Source: Streptomyces qaidamensis
Lineage (GTDB): Bacteria; Actinomycetota; Actinomycetes; Streptomycetales; Streptomycetaceae
Length of the DNA: 64,000 bases
Direction of reading: 5' to 3'
Assembly (NCBI RefSeq): GCF_001611795.1
Contig: NZ_CP015098.1
Span: 7,316,001 to 7,380,000, forward strand
This document shows positions 26,363-34,741 of the stretch, piece by piece (the stretch's first letter is position 1; every line of letters begins with the position of its first letter). The position numbers were made by a program, and so were the translations under genes. The notes under the pieces are model-generated. The model did not search any database, was not told where the DNA came from, and worked only from the letters and a program-made list of their open reading frames with translations.

Positions 26363-28021
26363 GTGAACAAAGCTGCGAAGATCGGCCTTGCCGGTACGTG
26401 CACCGCGCTGGTCGTCGTCGGCGGAATCGGCGCCTACAACGTGGTTCATGCCCTGACCACCGGTTCCGCGGGCGACGCTCGGACCAAGGCGGCGCGTACG
26501 TTTGACCCGTCGGCCGTATCGAGTACGCCGCCGACGGACGCCGAAGCCGTCAAACTGGCCCGTGCGTTCCTTGACGACTGGTCCAAGCAGCACCTCGGCG
26601 ACGCGGCGGGCGACACCGATCTGCCGGACGCGGCATCACAGGCACTGCGGGGATACGCAAACGGCCTGCATGTGAAGAAGCTGTCGTCTGATCACATTCG
26701 CTCGGCGGGTTCCTCAACGGCCACGCCGGGCGCCACCAAGGTCACCTTCGACGTCACCGCGCAGGTCGCGGGTGGCACCTGGAGCTACCCGAGCGCGGTG
26801 GCGGTGCGGAAGAGTACAGACGGCGTGCTGGCGGTCCACTGGAACAACTCGGTGCTCTACCCGGGCCTGGGCGACGGCCAGTCGCTGACCGCGGGCAGGC
26901 TGCCGGCCGACGCGAGCACCGTGAAGGTGGTCGCCGACGACGGAAAGACAGAGCTGTCCACCTTCGCGTCCCTGCGGGACATCACGGCGACGATCCGGAA
27001 GAACGCCAAGCCCACTGGTGGAACCCCCGGCACGGGCGTGGCCGTGATCGACGGCACCGGCGCGGGCGTCAGGACACTGAAGGTCTTCTCAAAGGGCCGG
27101 GCTGCCGTCGTCAGGACCACGATCGACGCCCCTCTTCAGTCGGTGGCCGAGACCGCGGTGAAGGACGCTCACCTACAGGGCAAGCCAGCCGGGACGGTAG
27201 CGCTCGACTTGCGAACGGGGCATATCCTCGCGATCGCCCACACGGGCGCGGACGGCGACATCGCCATCAACGGCATCAAGTCGCCGGGCTCCACCATGAA
27301 GATCGTCACCTCGGCAGCCCTGTTCGACCAGGCGGGCCTCACCCCGGACAGCCCGGCGCCCTGTACGGACTCGCTCATGGCCAACAGCCAGTCGTTCCAC
27401 AACGATCCCGGCGTGAGGGCCGACCCCGGCTCCACGATCGCCCAGGCGTTCACCGTGTCCTGCAACACCTCCTTCATCAAGGACGGCTTCCACCACCTCG
27501 TGCATGACGGCGACGCCTCCGCCCTGCACGACGAGGCGGTGAACGTCTTCGGCATGGGCAGTTGGTCCATCGGCGGCGGCGTCGCCACCACCGACCCGAG
27601 CATCCCGCCGGACGCGCAGGGCGGCGACCAGGCGGCCCAGTTCATCGGCCAGGGCAAGGTCACGGCCACACCGCTCTTCATGGCCTCGGTGGCGGCCACC
27701 GTGCGCAACGCAGGCTTCGAGCAGCCGGTCATCCTGCCCGGACAGCACCAAGAGGCCGCATCCCGCCCCATCTCCGCGCGCACGGCCGGATACCTGCAGT
27801 CGATGATGCGCAGCGTGGCCACCAGCGGCACCGCCGCGCCCCGGCTGGGCGGGCTGGCGGGCGTGGGCGCCAAGACGGGGACCGCGGAGGAGGGCGACCA
27901 CACCAACGGCTGGCTGACCGCGTACGACTCCCGCATCGCCGTCGCGGCCTTGGTCGAAGGCGGCAGATCCGGCGTGGACTCCGCCGGATACGTCGTGCGC
28001 CACCTGCTGACCGGGGAGTAA
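26363..28021 (+). CDS. Penicillin-binding transpeptidase with NTF2-like N-terminal domain
   Basis: 552 aa from GTG. One N-terminal transmembrane anchor (IGLAGTCTALVVVGGIGAY) is followed by an NTF2-like MecA_N-type domain (about 58-165), a linker domain, and a transpeptidase domain (about 270-550). The active-site motifs are all present: STMK at 310-313, SCN at 367-369 and KTG near 510 (GVGAKTGTAEEGD). This is the class B, PBP2-like architecture shared with MecA/PBP3-type enzymes that crosslink peptidoglycan outside the membrane. It stands alone, without ftsW/rodA. Confidence 0.88.
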   Translation: MNKAAKIGLAGTCTALVVVGGIGAYNVVHALTTGSAGDARTKAARTFDPSAVSSTPPTDAEAVKLARAFLDDWSKQHLGDAAGDTDLPDAASQALRGYANGLHVKKLSSDHIRSAGSSTATPGATKVTFDVTAQVAGGTWSYPSAVAVRKSTDGVLAVHWNNSVLYPGLGDGQSLTAGRLPADASTVKVVADDGKTELSTFASLRDITATIRKNAKPTGGTPGTGVAVIDGTGAGVRTLKVFSKGRAAVVRTTIDAPLQSVAETAVKDAHLQGKPAGTVALDLRTGHILAIAHTGADGDIAINGIKSPGSTMKIVTSAALFDQAGLTPDSPAPCTDSLMANSQSFHNDPGVRADPGSTIAQAFTVSCNTSFIKDGFHHLVHDGDASALHDEAVNVFGMGSWSIGGGVATTDPSIPPDAQGGDQAAQFIGQGKVTATPLFMASVAATVRNAGFEQPVILPGQHQEAASRPISARTAGYLQSMMRSVATSGTAAPRLGGLAGVGAKTGTAEEGDHTNGWLTAYDSRIAVAALVEGGRSGVDSAGYVVRHLLTGE

Positions 28022-28179
28022 CCCGCCGTCAGCCACGACAGCGCGGGTGAGGCACTGCCCGTTCCACCGGCGTCACCGGGGCGGTGCCGAGGCCGCGGCC
28101 GCCAGGCGGTGCCGAGGCCGCGCCGCCACGTGGGGCGCGGCGGTCTGGCGCTTACCGCACGCCGACGGCAGCGGCTGGC

Positions 28180-28210
28180 GGCCGGTCAGGTGGCCGGTCA
28201 GGTGGCCGGT
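28180..28210 (+). repeat. 12-bp tandem repeat
   Basis: Two full copies of GGCCGGTCAGGT and a partial third lie just before the remnant of the secreted-protein gene. The interval 28022-28180 also repeats GGCGGTGCCGAGGCCGCG twice and shows no gene. Confidence 0.6.
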
Positions 28211-28214
28211 GCGG

Positions 28215-28844
28215 CTCGGCACCGCTCTTGACCGCCCCTTGGCTGATCACACTGGTCTGCTGACGGGCACGCAGCTGAAGAAGGCCCTGGCTCCCGCGTC
28301 CTAGTTCCCGACCGGTTTCGCCGCCGACCCCGGTCTCGCCCGGGACACCGGAGACACCTGCCAGGCACCGGCCACCAAGGGCGCCGCAAAGTCGCACTGC
28401 GCCGATCTCGGAGCCACCAGCTGGATCAGCCTCACCGGCGTGGAGGGCGTGTCCTTCGCGCAGGACTCCCACATCAACAAGAACACGTCCGCCGAGCTCG
28501 ACCAGGAGATCGACGTCTACCGCGGTACGACGGCCGCGGACGTGGTGAAGGACGTGGCGAAGGTCGTCTCCGGGTGCCCGACCTACACCGACTCCGACAC
28601 CCACAGCACCGTGAAGGTCACCGGCGCCTCCATGGCAGGGCTCGGGGACGAGGCGTACACCGTCACGCTGACCGACAGCCCCTGGGGGAGCGGCACCACG
28701 CTGATCGCCGCCGGCGCCGGCACGGCAGTCGTCAGCGTGCTGTCCACCGACGGCAGCGACAACGGTGCCGCGACCGCGAAGAAGCTCGCGGAGCATGACC
28801 TGGCCTCTGTGCAGCGTATGAGTGGTTCGGCCGGCCAGAGCTGA
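28215..28844 (+). pseudogene. Secreted/sensor-domain protein broken by an amber codon and lacking its signal peptide
   Basis: The frame from about 28215 reads LADHTGLLTGTQLKKALAPAS, meets TAG at 28302-28304, and continues as FPTGFAADPGLARDTGDTC through ADLGATSWISLTGVEGVSFAQ to the stop at 28844. The pattern, with paired Cys and repeated short strands, matches streptomycete secreted proteins related to PknH-type extracellular sensor domains. A GAG to TAG change would explain the stop. Upstream there is no signal peptide, only short repeats, so the 5' end is also lost. Translation of the last 134 residues from GTG 28440 is possible but unlikely to be meaningful. Confidence 0.7.
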
Positions 28845-28972
28845 CCAGCTCGCGGCGCCCTCCGGTGAACCGGGAGGGAACTCTTGGTCATGGGTTCCTT
28901 TGGACGGCCGTTCGGGCGGAGTCCGCTGCCTAGCATGAGGCGGTCACGTACGGTACGACCCGGGAGGCCGGG

Positions 28973-30169
28973 ATGGTGTTGTCCGGCCTCAGACGGAGGT
29001 CGCCGCGTCTGTGGGGTGTCCTCGGGCTCACTCTCGTGTGCCTGGTGGCCGGAGTGCTGGTCCTCTCACACGGGTCCCGACCGGCCGGCGCGGCCTCGGA
29101 CGGGCTGCCGCACACGACCGTGGAGGTGTCGGCGGGCCGCTGTGGCCACGGCTGGGACCATCCGGTGTCCGGTCTGCAGGTCTTCGAGGTGCACAACACC
29201 TCCGACGGGCCCGCCGAGGTCTACCTGGAGGACCCGAAGAGCCAGTCCGTGTACGGCGAACTGGAGGACATCGGCCCCGGCACGACCCGCCCGCTGACCG
29301 TGCGTCTCGGCAAGGGCGCGTACGCCTTCAAGTGCGTGCCCGACGACGCCGACGCGGTCACCGGACCCACGGTCCGCATCACCGCCGGACGCAGTGGTCC
29401 GGCGGCGGCCCCGGTCACCGAGCACGATCTGATCCCGCCCGCGCTCGCTTACCAGAAGTGGGTGGGCAGTGGCCTCGATGACGTCGTACGGCTGACGTCG
29501 AGGCTGCGGGAGGCGATCGGCCGGGGCGACCTGGCTGGGGCCCGCGCCGCCTGGCTGCCGGCGCATCTGGAGTACGAGCGGCTCGGTGCCGCGTACGACG
29601 CGTTCGGCGACGCCGACGGGGAGATCAACGGCACCGACGCGGGCCTGCCAGGCGGCGTCCACGACAACGACTTCACCGGCTTCCACCGCATCGAGTACGG
29701 GCTGTGGCACGGCCAGTCCGCCGCCGAGCTGGGCGCCCCGGCGGCCGCTCTGCTGAAGGCCGTCACCGCGCTGCACGACAGCTGGACGCAGACGCGCATG
29801 GACCCGGCCCAACTGGGGCTGCGGGCGCACGAGATCCTGGAGAACACCGTGCAGTTCGAGCTGACCGGGCGCACCGACTACGGCAGCGGCAGCAACCTCG
29901 CCACCGCCCGCGCCAACCTCGACGGCACCCGCGATGTCCTGTCCCGCCTGCGGCCCCTGCTCGCCACCCGGTACGGCGATCTGCCTCGACTGGAGAAGGA
30001 GTTGGCCACCGCGCAGGACACTCTCGACGGCTTTCGCCACGGGGACGAATGGACGCCGCTGGCCCATGTGAGCCGTCCGCAGCGGGAGACCGTCGACGCG
30101 GTCCTCGACGACCTGGTGGAGCGGCTCGCGTCGGTCGCGACCCTGTGCGATCCCCGGAGGACGGTATGA
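28973..30169 (+). CDS. efeO: EfeO-type iron uptake protein (cupredoxin plus M75 domain)
   Basis: 398 aa. The N-terminal membrane anchor LWGVLGLTLVCLVAGVLVLS is followed by a cupredoxin-like domain (about 45-140) and an imelysin/M75 domain (about 150-395). The M75 metal motif is HLEYERLG, with GFHRIEYGLW as the second conserved segment. EfeO binds iron outside the membrane and hands it to the EfeU permease. Here it is coupled by ATGA to EfeB, but no EfeU lies on either side, which is unusual. Confidence 0.9.
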   Translation: MVLSGLRRRSPRLWGVLGLTLVCLVAGVLVLSHGSRPAGAASDGLPHTTVEVSAGRCGHGWDHPVSGLQVFEVHNTSDGPAEVYLEDPKSQSVYGELEDIGPGTTRPLTVRLGKGAYAFKCVPDDADAVTGPTVRITAGRSGPAAAPVTEHDLIPPALAYQKWVGSGLDDVVRLTSRLREAIGRGDLAGARAAWLPAHLEYERLGAAYDAFGDADGEINGTDAGLPGGVHDNDFTGFHRIEYGLWHGQSAAELGAPAAALLKAVTALHDSWTQTRMDPAQLGLRAHEILENTVQFELTGRTDYGSGSNLATARANLDGTRDVLSRLRPLLATRYGDLPRLEKELATAQDTLDGFRHGDEWTPLAHVSRPQRETVDAVLDDLVERLASVATLCDPRRTV

Positions 30170-31413
30170 GTACGGCAGAACGGGAGGCCGGGGCCCGGCA
30201 GCAGGGCAGGGTCGCCCGGCGCGGTTTCCTGCGCGGCGCGGCGCTCGCGGGGGCGGGACTCGCCGCGGGAGGTGCGACCGCTCCTGGCACAGCCGCCGCC
30301 GCTGCGACCCCTGCCGTTGCTCCGTTCCACGGCCGGCACCAGCAGTCGGTGCTCGCGGCCCCGCGCCGGGTCAGCGCCTTCACCTCCTTCGACGTCACCG
30401 CCGAGAACCGTGCCGAGCTGACCGACCTGCTGCGCACGCTCACCGACCGCGCCCGCTTCCTGACCACGGGCGGCATGCCGGAGCCGGTCGGCATCACCGG
30501 ACCGCCCGCTGATTCCGGCGTCCTCGGCGGTGAACTGCCCTCCCGCGCACTGGCGGTGACCGTCGGCGTCGGCGCCGCGCTCTTCGACGCCCGCTTCGGC
30601 CTCGGCGGGCTCAGGCCCCGCCGCCTGACCGCGATGCCCTCCTTCCCCGACGACGACCTTCAGCCGGACTGGTGCCACGGCGACCTCAGCCTCCAGCTGC
30701 ACGCCGACGACCCCGACACCGTGCTGCACGCCCTGCGCGACATCGCGCGGCACACCCGGGGCGCTATGCAGGTCCGCTGGCGCCTGGACGGATTCAGCAG
30801 CCCACCCCGCCCGACCGGCACCCCCCGCAACCTGATGGGCTTCAAGGACGGCACCGCCAACCCGGACGCCACCGACGCGCACGCGATGAACCGCCTGGTA
30901 TGGGTGGGCCAGGGTATGGACGAGCCGGACTGGGCGGTCGGCGGCAGCTATCAAGTCGTGCGGCTCATCCGGATGCTGGTGGAGTTCTGGGACCGGGTGT
31001 CGCTCAGTGAACAGGAGCGGATGTTCGGCCGCGCCCGCGAGTCCGGCGCGCCGCTGGACGGCAACGCCGAGCACGACACGCCCGACTACGCCGACGACCC
31101 CAAGGGCGACGTCATCCCCCTGGACGCCCACATCCGGCTTGCCAATCCGCGTACCACCGCCACCGCCGGCCAGCGCATCCTTCGCCGCGCCTACAACTAC
31201 GACCGGGGCATGGACAGCAACGGCAACCTCGACATGGGCCTGCTGTTCTGCTGCTACCAGCAGGATCTGGTCCGGCAGTTCGAGACGGTCCAGAAGCGTC
31301 TGGAGGGTGAGCCACTCACCGACTACATCAAGCCGTTCGGCGGGGGTTACTTCTTCGCCCTGCCCGGTGTGCGGGACGCGGCGGACTGGTACGGGCGGGC
31401 CCTCCTCACCTGA
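30166..31413 (+). CDS. efeB: EfeB-type deferrochelatase / DyP peroxidase
   Basis: 415 aa. The start ATG overlaps the efeO stop. The Tat signal has RRGFLRGAALAGAG near residues 17-30. The DyP peroxidase domain has the catalytic GFKDGTAN (GxxDG) motif and HIRLANPR with the proximal haem-ligand His. LLFCCYQQDLVRQFETVQ and the GGGYFFALPG C-terminus are typical. Exported folded with haem, it is thought to oxidise Fe(II) or release iron from haem for EfeO. Confidence 0.93.
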   Translation: MSTAEREAGARQQGRVARRGFLRGAALAGAGLAAGGATAPGTAAAAATPAVAPFHGRHQQSVLAAPRRVSAFTSFDVTAENRAELTDLLRTLTDRARFLTTGGMPEPVGITGPPADSGVLGGELPSRALAVTVGVGAALFDARFGLGGLRPRRLTAMPSFPDDDLQPDWCHGDLSLQLHADDPDTVLHALRDIARHTRGAMQVRWRLDGFSSPPRPTGTPRNLMGFKDGTANPDATDAHAMNRLVWVGQGMDEPDWAVGGSYQVVRLIRMLVEFWDRVSLSEQERMFGRARESGAPLDGNAEHDTPDYADDPKGDVIPLDAHIRLANPRTTATAGQRILRRAYNYDRGMDSNGNLDMGLLFCCYQQDLVRQFETVQKRLEGEPLTDYIKPFGGGYFFALPGVRDAADWYGRALLT

Positions 31414-31443
31414 AACCTGTATGGACAACTTCCGCGCCTGACC

Positions 31444-31498
31444 GGTCAACAAGCGGTCAAAATCAGGTCGTGTTTCCCTGACCCGGTGTTCACCCAGC
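31444..31498 (+). promoter_or_regulatory. PHO-box-like array of 11-bp direct repeat units
   Basis: Units in exact 11-bp register begin at 31444 (GGTCAACAAGC), 31455 (GGTCAAAATCA), 31466 (GGTCGTGTTTC) and 31488 (GTTCACCCAGC); the slot at 31477 is degenerate. The Streptomyces PhoP box is built from 11-nt units starting GTTCACC or GGTCA. The array lies 93 bp upstream of a secreted phosphoesterase. Confidence 0.6.
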
Positions 31499-31590
31499 CG
31501 CCACCATCCCTCCGTCGGCACGCCGTCCGCCCGGCGGAGGATCCCTGGCCGTATGCCTCGATAACGATCTCGCCCGGAGGGTGAACGAGC

Positions 31591-33438
31591 ATGGTCAGCA
31601 AGGCAAGCAGAACAGCGATCCGGAGCCTGGGGGCACTGGCGGGCGCCGCCGCGCTCACGGTCCTCGGTGGCGCGGCACCCACCTGGGCCGCCGTGCCCGC
31701 CGGCTACCACCAGGGCCGCTCCTCGACGGCCACGCCCATCAAGCACGTCGTCGTCATCTACGACGAGAACGTCTCCTTCGACCACTACTTCGCAACCTAT
31801 CCGAAGGCCGCCAACACCGACGGCACGAAGTTCACGGCGTCGAAGAAGACCCCGAGGAACATCGACACCGTCGCGCACGCCGGGCTGCTGACGCAGAACC
31901 CGAACCAGTACGCGCCCAAGCGGCTGCCCCCGTCCCAGGCGATGACCTGCGACCAGAACCATTCCTACGGGCCCGAGCAGTACGCCTACAACGGTGGCAA
32001 GGCCGACCAGTTCGTGCAGAACACCGAGGTCGACAAGTGCAGCGGCGGCCTGTTCGGCGAGCCGGGCCTGGTGATGGACTACTACGACGGCAACACCGTC
32101 ACCGGCCTGTGGAACTACGCCCAGCACTACACCCTCAACGACCGCTCATTCAGCTCGGTCTACGGCCCCTCCACACCCGGTGCCCTGAACCTGGTCTCCG
32201 GTCAGACGCACGGTGTCATCTCGGTCGACCCATCCACCGGCACCGAGAACCCGAAGCAGACTTCCACCCCGGACGCCTACACGGTCAAGTCCCCGGACGC
32301 CAAGGGCGTCGGCACGGTCGTCAACGACCCCGACCCGGCCTACGACGACTGCGCCGGCAAGGACCACACCAGCACCAACGCGCTCGCGGCGATGCAGGGC
32401 AAGAACATCGGCGACCTGCTCAACGCCGACAAGGTGAGCTGGGGCTGGTTCCAGGGCGGCTTCCGTCCCTCCACCGCGTGGAACGGCGCGGGCGGCTCGT
32501 ACGCCAAGTGCGACACCGCGCACACGAACGTGGGCGGCGCCTCCGTGGTCGACTACAGCCCTCACCACAACCCGTTCGCGTACTACAAGTCGACGTCCAA
32601 CCCGCACCACCTGCCGCCCAAGAGCGTGACCGAGATCGGTCACAACGGCCAGGCCAACCACAACTACGACCTGACCGACTTCGACGCCGCGCTGAAGGCG
32701 GGCAAGCTGCCCTCCGTCAGCTTCCTCAAGGCCGCCGAGTACCAGGACGGGCACGCCGGCTACTCGGACCCGATCGACGAACAGCACTTCCTGGTACAGC
32801 AGATCAACGCCATCCAGAGCTCGCCGCAGTGGAAGTCCACCGCGATCGTCGTCGCCTACGACGACTCCGACGGCTGGTACGACCACGTCTACGCCCCACC
32901 GCGCAACGGCTCCACGGACACCGCCCCCGGCTCCAACGGCAAGGCCACCGACAGCCCGGCCTGCCAGGACGGCCCCACGGCCTCTGGCGGCTACCAGGAC
33001 CGCTGCGGACCGGGCACCCGCCAGCCGCTGCTGGTCATCTCCCCCTACAGCAAGGTCGACAAGGTCGACCACACACAGACCGACCAGGCGTCGATCACCC
33101 GCTTCATCGAGGACAACTGGCACACCGGCCGCATCGGCGACGCGTCCTTCGACGCCACCGCGGGCCCGCTCACGGGCATGTTCGACTTCCGGCACCCCAA
33201 CAACAAGCAGGTGCTGCTGAACACGGACGGCTCGGTGAAGTCGGTCGGCCGGATCCGGCACGTCAGCCCGGTCACCACGTCCATCACCCCGGGCCCGGCC
33301 GTTCAGAACACCGCCGCGAGCACCGACGTCTCGTCCTTCCCGGCCCTTCCGGTGAGCATCGCCGCGGGCGGCCTGCTGGCGGCGGGTGCCACGGGGATGT
33401 ACCTGAGCAGGCGCCGCAGGCAGCGGGCAGTTGTCTGA
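31591..33438 (+). CDS. Secreted phosphoesterase (phospholipase C / acid phosphatase family) with C-terminal anchor
   Basis: 615 aa. A Sec signal (LGALAGAAALTVLGGAAPTWA) precedes the phosphoesterase domain (PF04185 type). IKHVVVIYDENVSFDHYF holds the metal-binding Glu-Asn pair, with VYGPSTPGALNLVSGQ, IVVAYDDSDGWYDHV and RQPLLVISPYSK following. The C-terminus has one hydrophobic helix (VSIAAGGLLAAGATGMYL) and an RRRRQR tail, so the protein is probably held at the membrane or wall rather than released. RBS GGAGGG lies 8 bp before ATG. The PHO-box-like array upstream suggests induction by phosphate starvation. Confidence 0.9.
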   Translation: MVSKASRTAIRSLGALAGAAALTVLGGAAPTWAAVPAGYHQGRSSTATPIKHVVVIYDENVSFDHYFATYPKAANTDGTKFTASKKTPRNIDTVAHAGLLTQNPNQYAPKRLPPSQAMTCDQNHSYGPEQYAYNGGKADQFVQNTEVDKCSGGLFGEPGLVMDYYDGNTVTGLWNYAQHYTLNDRSFSSVYGPSTPGALNLVSGQTHGVISVDPSTGTENPKQTSTPDAYTVKSPDAKGVGTVVNDPDPAYDDCAGKDHTSTNALAAMQGKNIGDLLNADKVSWGWFQGGFRPSTAWNGAGGSYAKCDTAHTNVGGASVVDYSPHHNPFAYYKSTSNPHHLPPKSVTEIGHNGQANHNYDLTDFDAALKAGKLPSVSFLKAAEYQDGHAGYSDPIDEQHFLVQQINAIQSSPQWKSTAIVVAYDDSDGWYDHVYAPPRNGSTDTAPGSNGKATDSPACQDGPTASGGYQDRCGPGTRQPLLVISPYSKVDKVDHTQTDQASITRFIEDNWHTGRIGDASFDATAGPLTGMFDFRHPNNKQVLLNTDGSVKSVGRIRHVSPVTTSITPGPAVQNTAASTDVSSFPALPVSIAAGGLLAAGATGMYLSRRRRQRAVV

Positions 33439-33454
33439 GGCCACCGGCGTGACC

Positions 33455-33490
33455 CGGCGCGGCGCGGGCCTTCGGGCCCGCGCCGCGCCG
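33455..33490. terminator. Strong terminator hairpin with TTCG loop
   Basis: A perfect 16-bp GC-rich stem (33455-33470 with 33475-33490) closed by TTCG, 16 bp after the phosphoesterase stop. Confidence 0.8.
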
Positions 33491-33552
33491 AGCCGCCAGT
33501 CCCGCGAGTACGGTGGCTCCACGGGCGGCGACGTGTCACGGCAGGAGGTGTG

Positions 33553-33777
33553 TCACGGCAGCACGGCCTCGTGCAGTCGGCCCCAGACACCGGCTCTGGA
33601 CCAGATGAGGAACCGGCGGTTGGCGGTCGACTCCGCTATGCCGAAGCACGGCGGCAGAGTTCGCCAGGCGCAGCCGCTGACCAGCACGTAGCTGATCGTG
33701 GCGAGGAGCGTCTCATCAGGTCCTGTGCCAACTCCACGTACCCCGCCCCGTGCCGAGCTCAACGACGCCTCACCCAC
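33553..33777 (-). pseudogene. IS5-family transposase N-terminal fragment
   Basis: 74 codons read LLATISYVLVSGCAWRTLPP, then FGIAESTANRRFLIWSRAGV and LHEAVLP, the helix-turn-helix N-terminus (DUF4096) of IS5-type transposases. The remaining roughly 200 residues with the DDE site are absent. No terminal inverted repeat is evident, so this is an IS remnant. Confidence 0.75.
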
Positions 33778-33915
33778 ACTGAAGAAATGGGCTCGCTCAT
33801 CTGGTCATACCGCAGTCTCGCAGCTGCGTTTTCCAGGCGGGGGCAGCGGTTTTTCCCCGGCTGTCGCGCAGCATGCCGGTCGACTCTTCCTGAGACGTCA
33901 AAACTCCGAGTAATC

Positions 33916-33935
33916 AATATCTGTTCCCGAGGGAT
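33916..33935 (+). promoter_or_regulatory. Leader motif shared with the DEAD-box helicase gene, copy 1
   Basis: AATATCTGTTCCCGAGGGAT lies about 260 bp upstream of the first csp gene and closely matches AGTATCTGTTCCCACGGAT at 34611. It sits in the 417-bp stretch 33778-34194, which has no other gene. Confidence 0.4.
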
Positions 33936-34194
33936 CAGATTTTGGGGGGCCGTGCAGCGGGAGTTTTTGCCGCGAAGAGAAGAGTGGAATTATCCAACGC
34001 ACACGGGCCGCTCCGGCGTGCTACTGTCTATCTCAGTTGCAGTTGTGGTTCCCGAAACTTCAAGTGCCCCACCAGGCTTCTGCCGGTCGGGAGCGCTTTT
34101 GTATTTCCGGTCATTTCCGGGCGGGGTGATCATCGCGGCGACACGGCGTTCGCACAGTGCGGATGCCGATGCACTGCCCCAAAGGAGATATGAC

Positions 34195-34398
34195 ATGGCT
34201 GCTGGTACCGTGAAGTGGTTCAACGCGGAAAAGGGCTTCGGCTTCATCGAGCAGGACGGTGGCGGCGCCGACGTGTTCGCCCACTACTCGAACATTGCCG
34301 CGCAGGGCTTCCGTGAGCTGCTCGAGGGCCAGAAGGTGAACTTCGACATCGCGCAGGGCCAGAAGGGCCCGACGGCCGAGAACATCGTTCCGGCCTGA
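34195..34398 (+). CDS. Cold-shock protein (CspA family)
   Basis: 67 aa single OB-fold: GTVKWFNAEKGFGFIEQD contains RNP1 (KGFGFI), and DVFAHYSNI holds RNP2. It binds single-stranded RNA/DNA as an RNA chaperone. RBS AAAGGAGA is 6 bp upstream. An unusually long AT-richer upstream region and a strong terminator downstream frame it as a monocistronic unit, as is common for cold-inducible csp genes. A close paralogue lies at 39185. Confidence 0.96.
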   Translation: MAAGTVKWFNAEKGFGFIEQDGGGADVFAHYSNIAAQGFRELLEGQKVNFDIAQGQKGPTAENIVPA

Positions 34399-34416
34399 CG
34401 CTCACGCGCAATCCGT

Positions 34417-34454
34417 AGCTGGGGCCCGCATCCTTCGGGGTGCGGGCCCCAGCT
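34417..34454. terminator. Terminator hairpin after csp gene 1
   Basis: A perfect 14-bp stem (AGCTGGGGCCCGCA and its complement) around TCCTTCGGGG, which itself can close with a TTCG loop. Confidence 0.85.
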
Positions 34455-34610
34455 GTACGCGTACCCGCAGTGGATTTCACCCGCGGGACGCCCCGGAGGA
34501 ATTCGCGCTACCACCACACGTGGTTCCTTCTTCGGGACGCAGGTGCATCCTGAAGCGCTGCACCGCAGCCGGCGCCCGGATCGAAAGGTCCCCATCGCGT
34601 CACCCATTTC

Positions 34611-34629
34611 AGTATCTGTTCCCACGGAT
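34611..34629 (+). promoter_or_regulatory. Leader motif shared with csp gene 1, copy 2
   Basis: AGTATCTGTTCCCACGGAT is 113 bp upstream of the DEAD-box helicase start, within a 287-bp leader lacking other genes. The match to 33916-33935 suggests a common regulatory or RNA element for cold-induced genes. Confidence 0.4.
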
Positions 34630-34741
34630 GTTTTCGCAGGCCAGATCTGTTTTCTCTTGTCACCGGTCCATACTTGTAATTCTCCATGCCATTCATCGCG
34701 GCGGGAATTCCTTGGTATGTGCCACATCGAGGAAGGTCCGC

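Noticed and set aside
33553..33777. Complete IS5-type insertion sequence
   Set aside because: Only the N-terminal 74 codons of the transposase are present and no terminal inverted repeats are visible.
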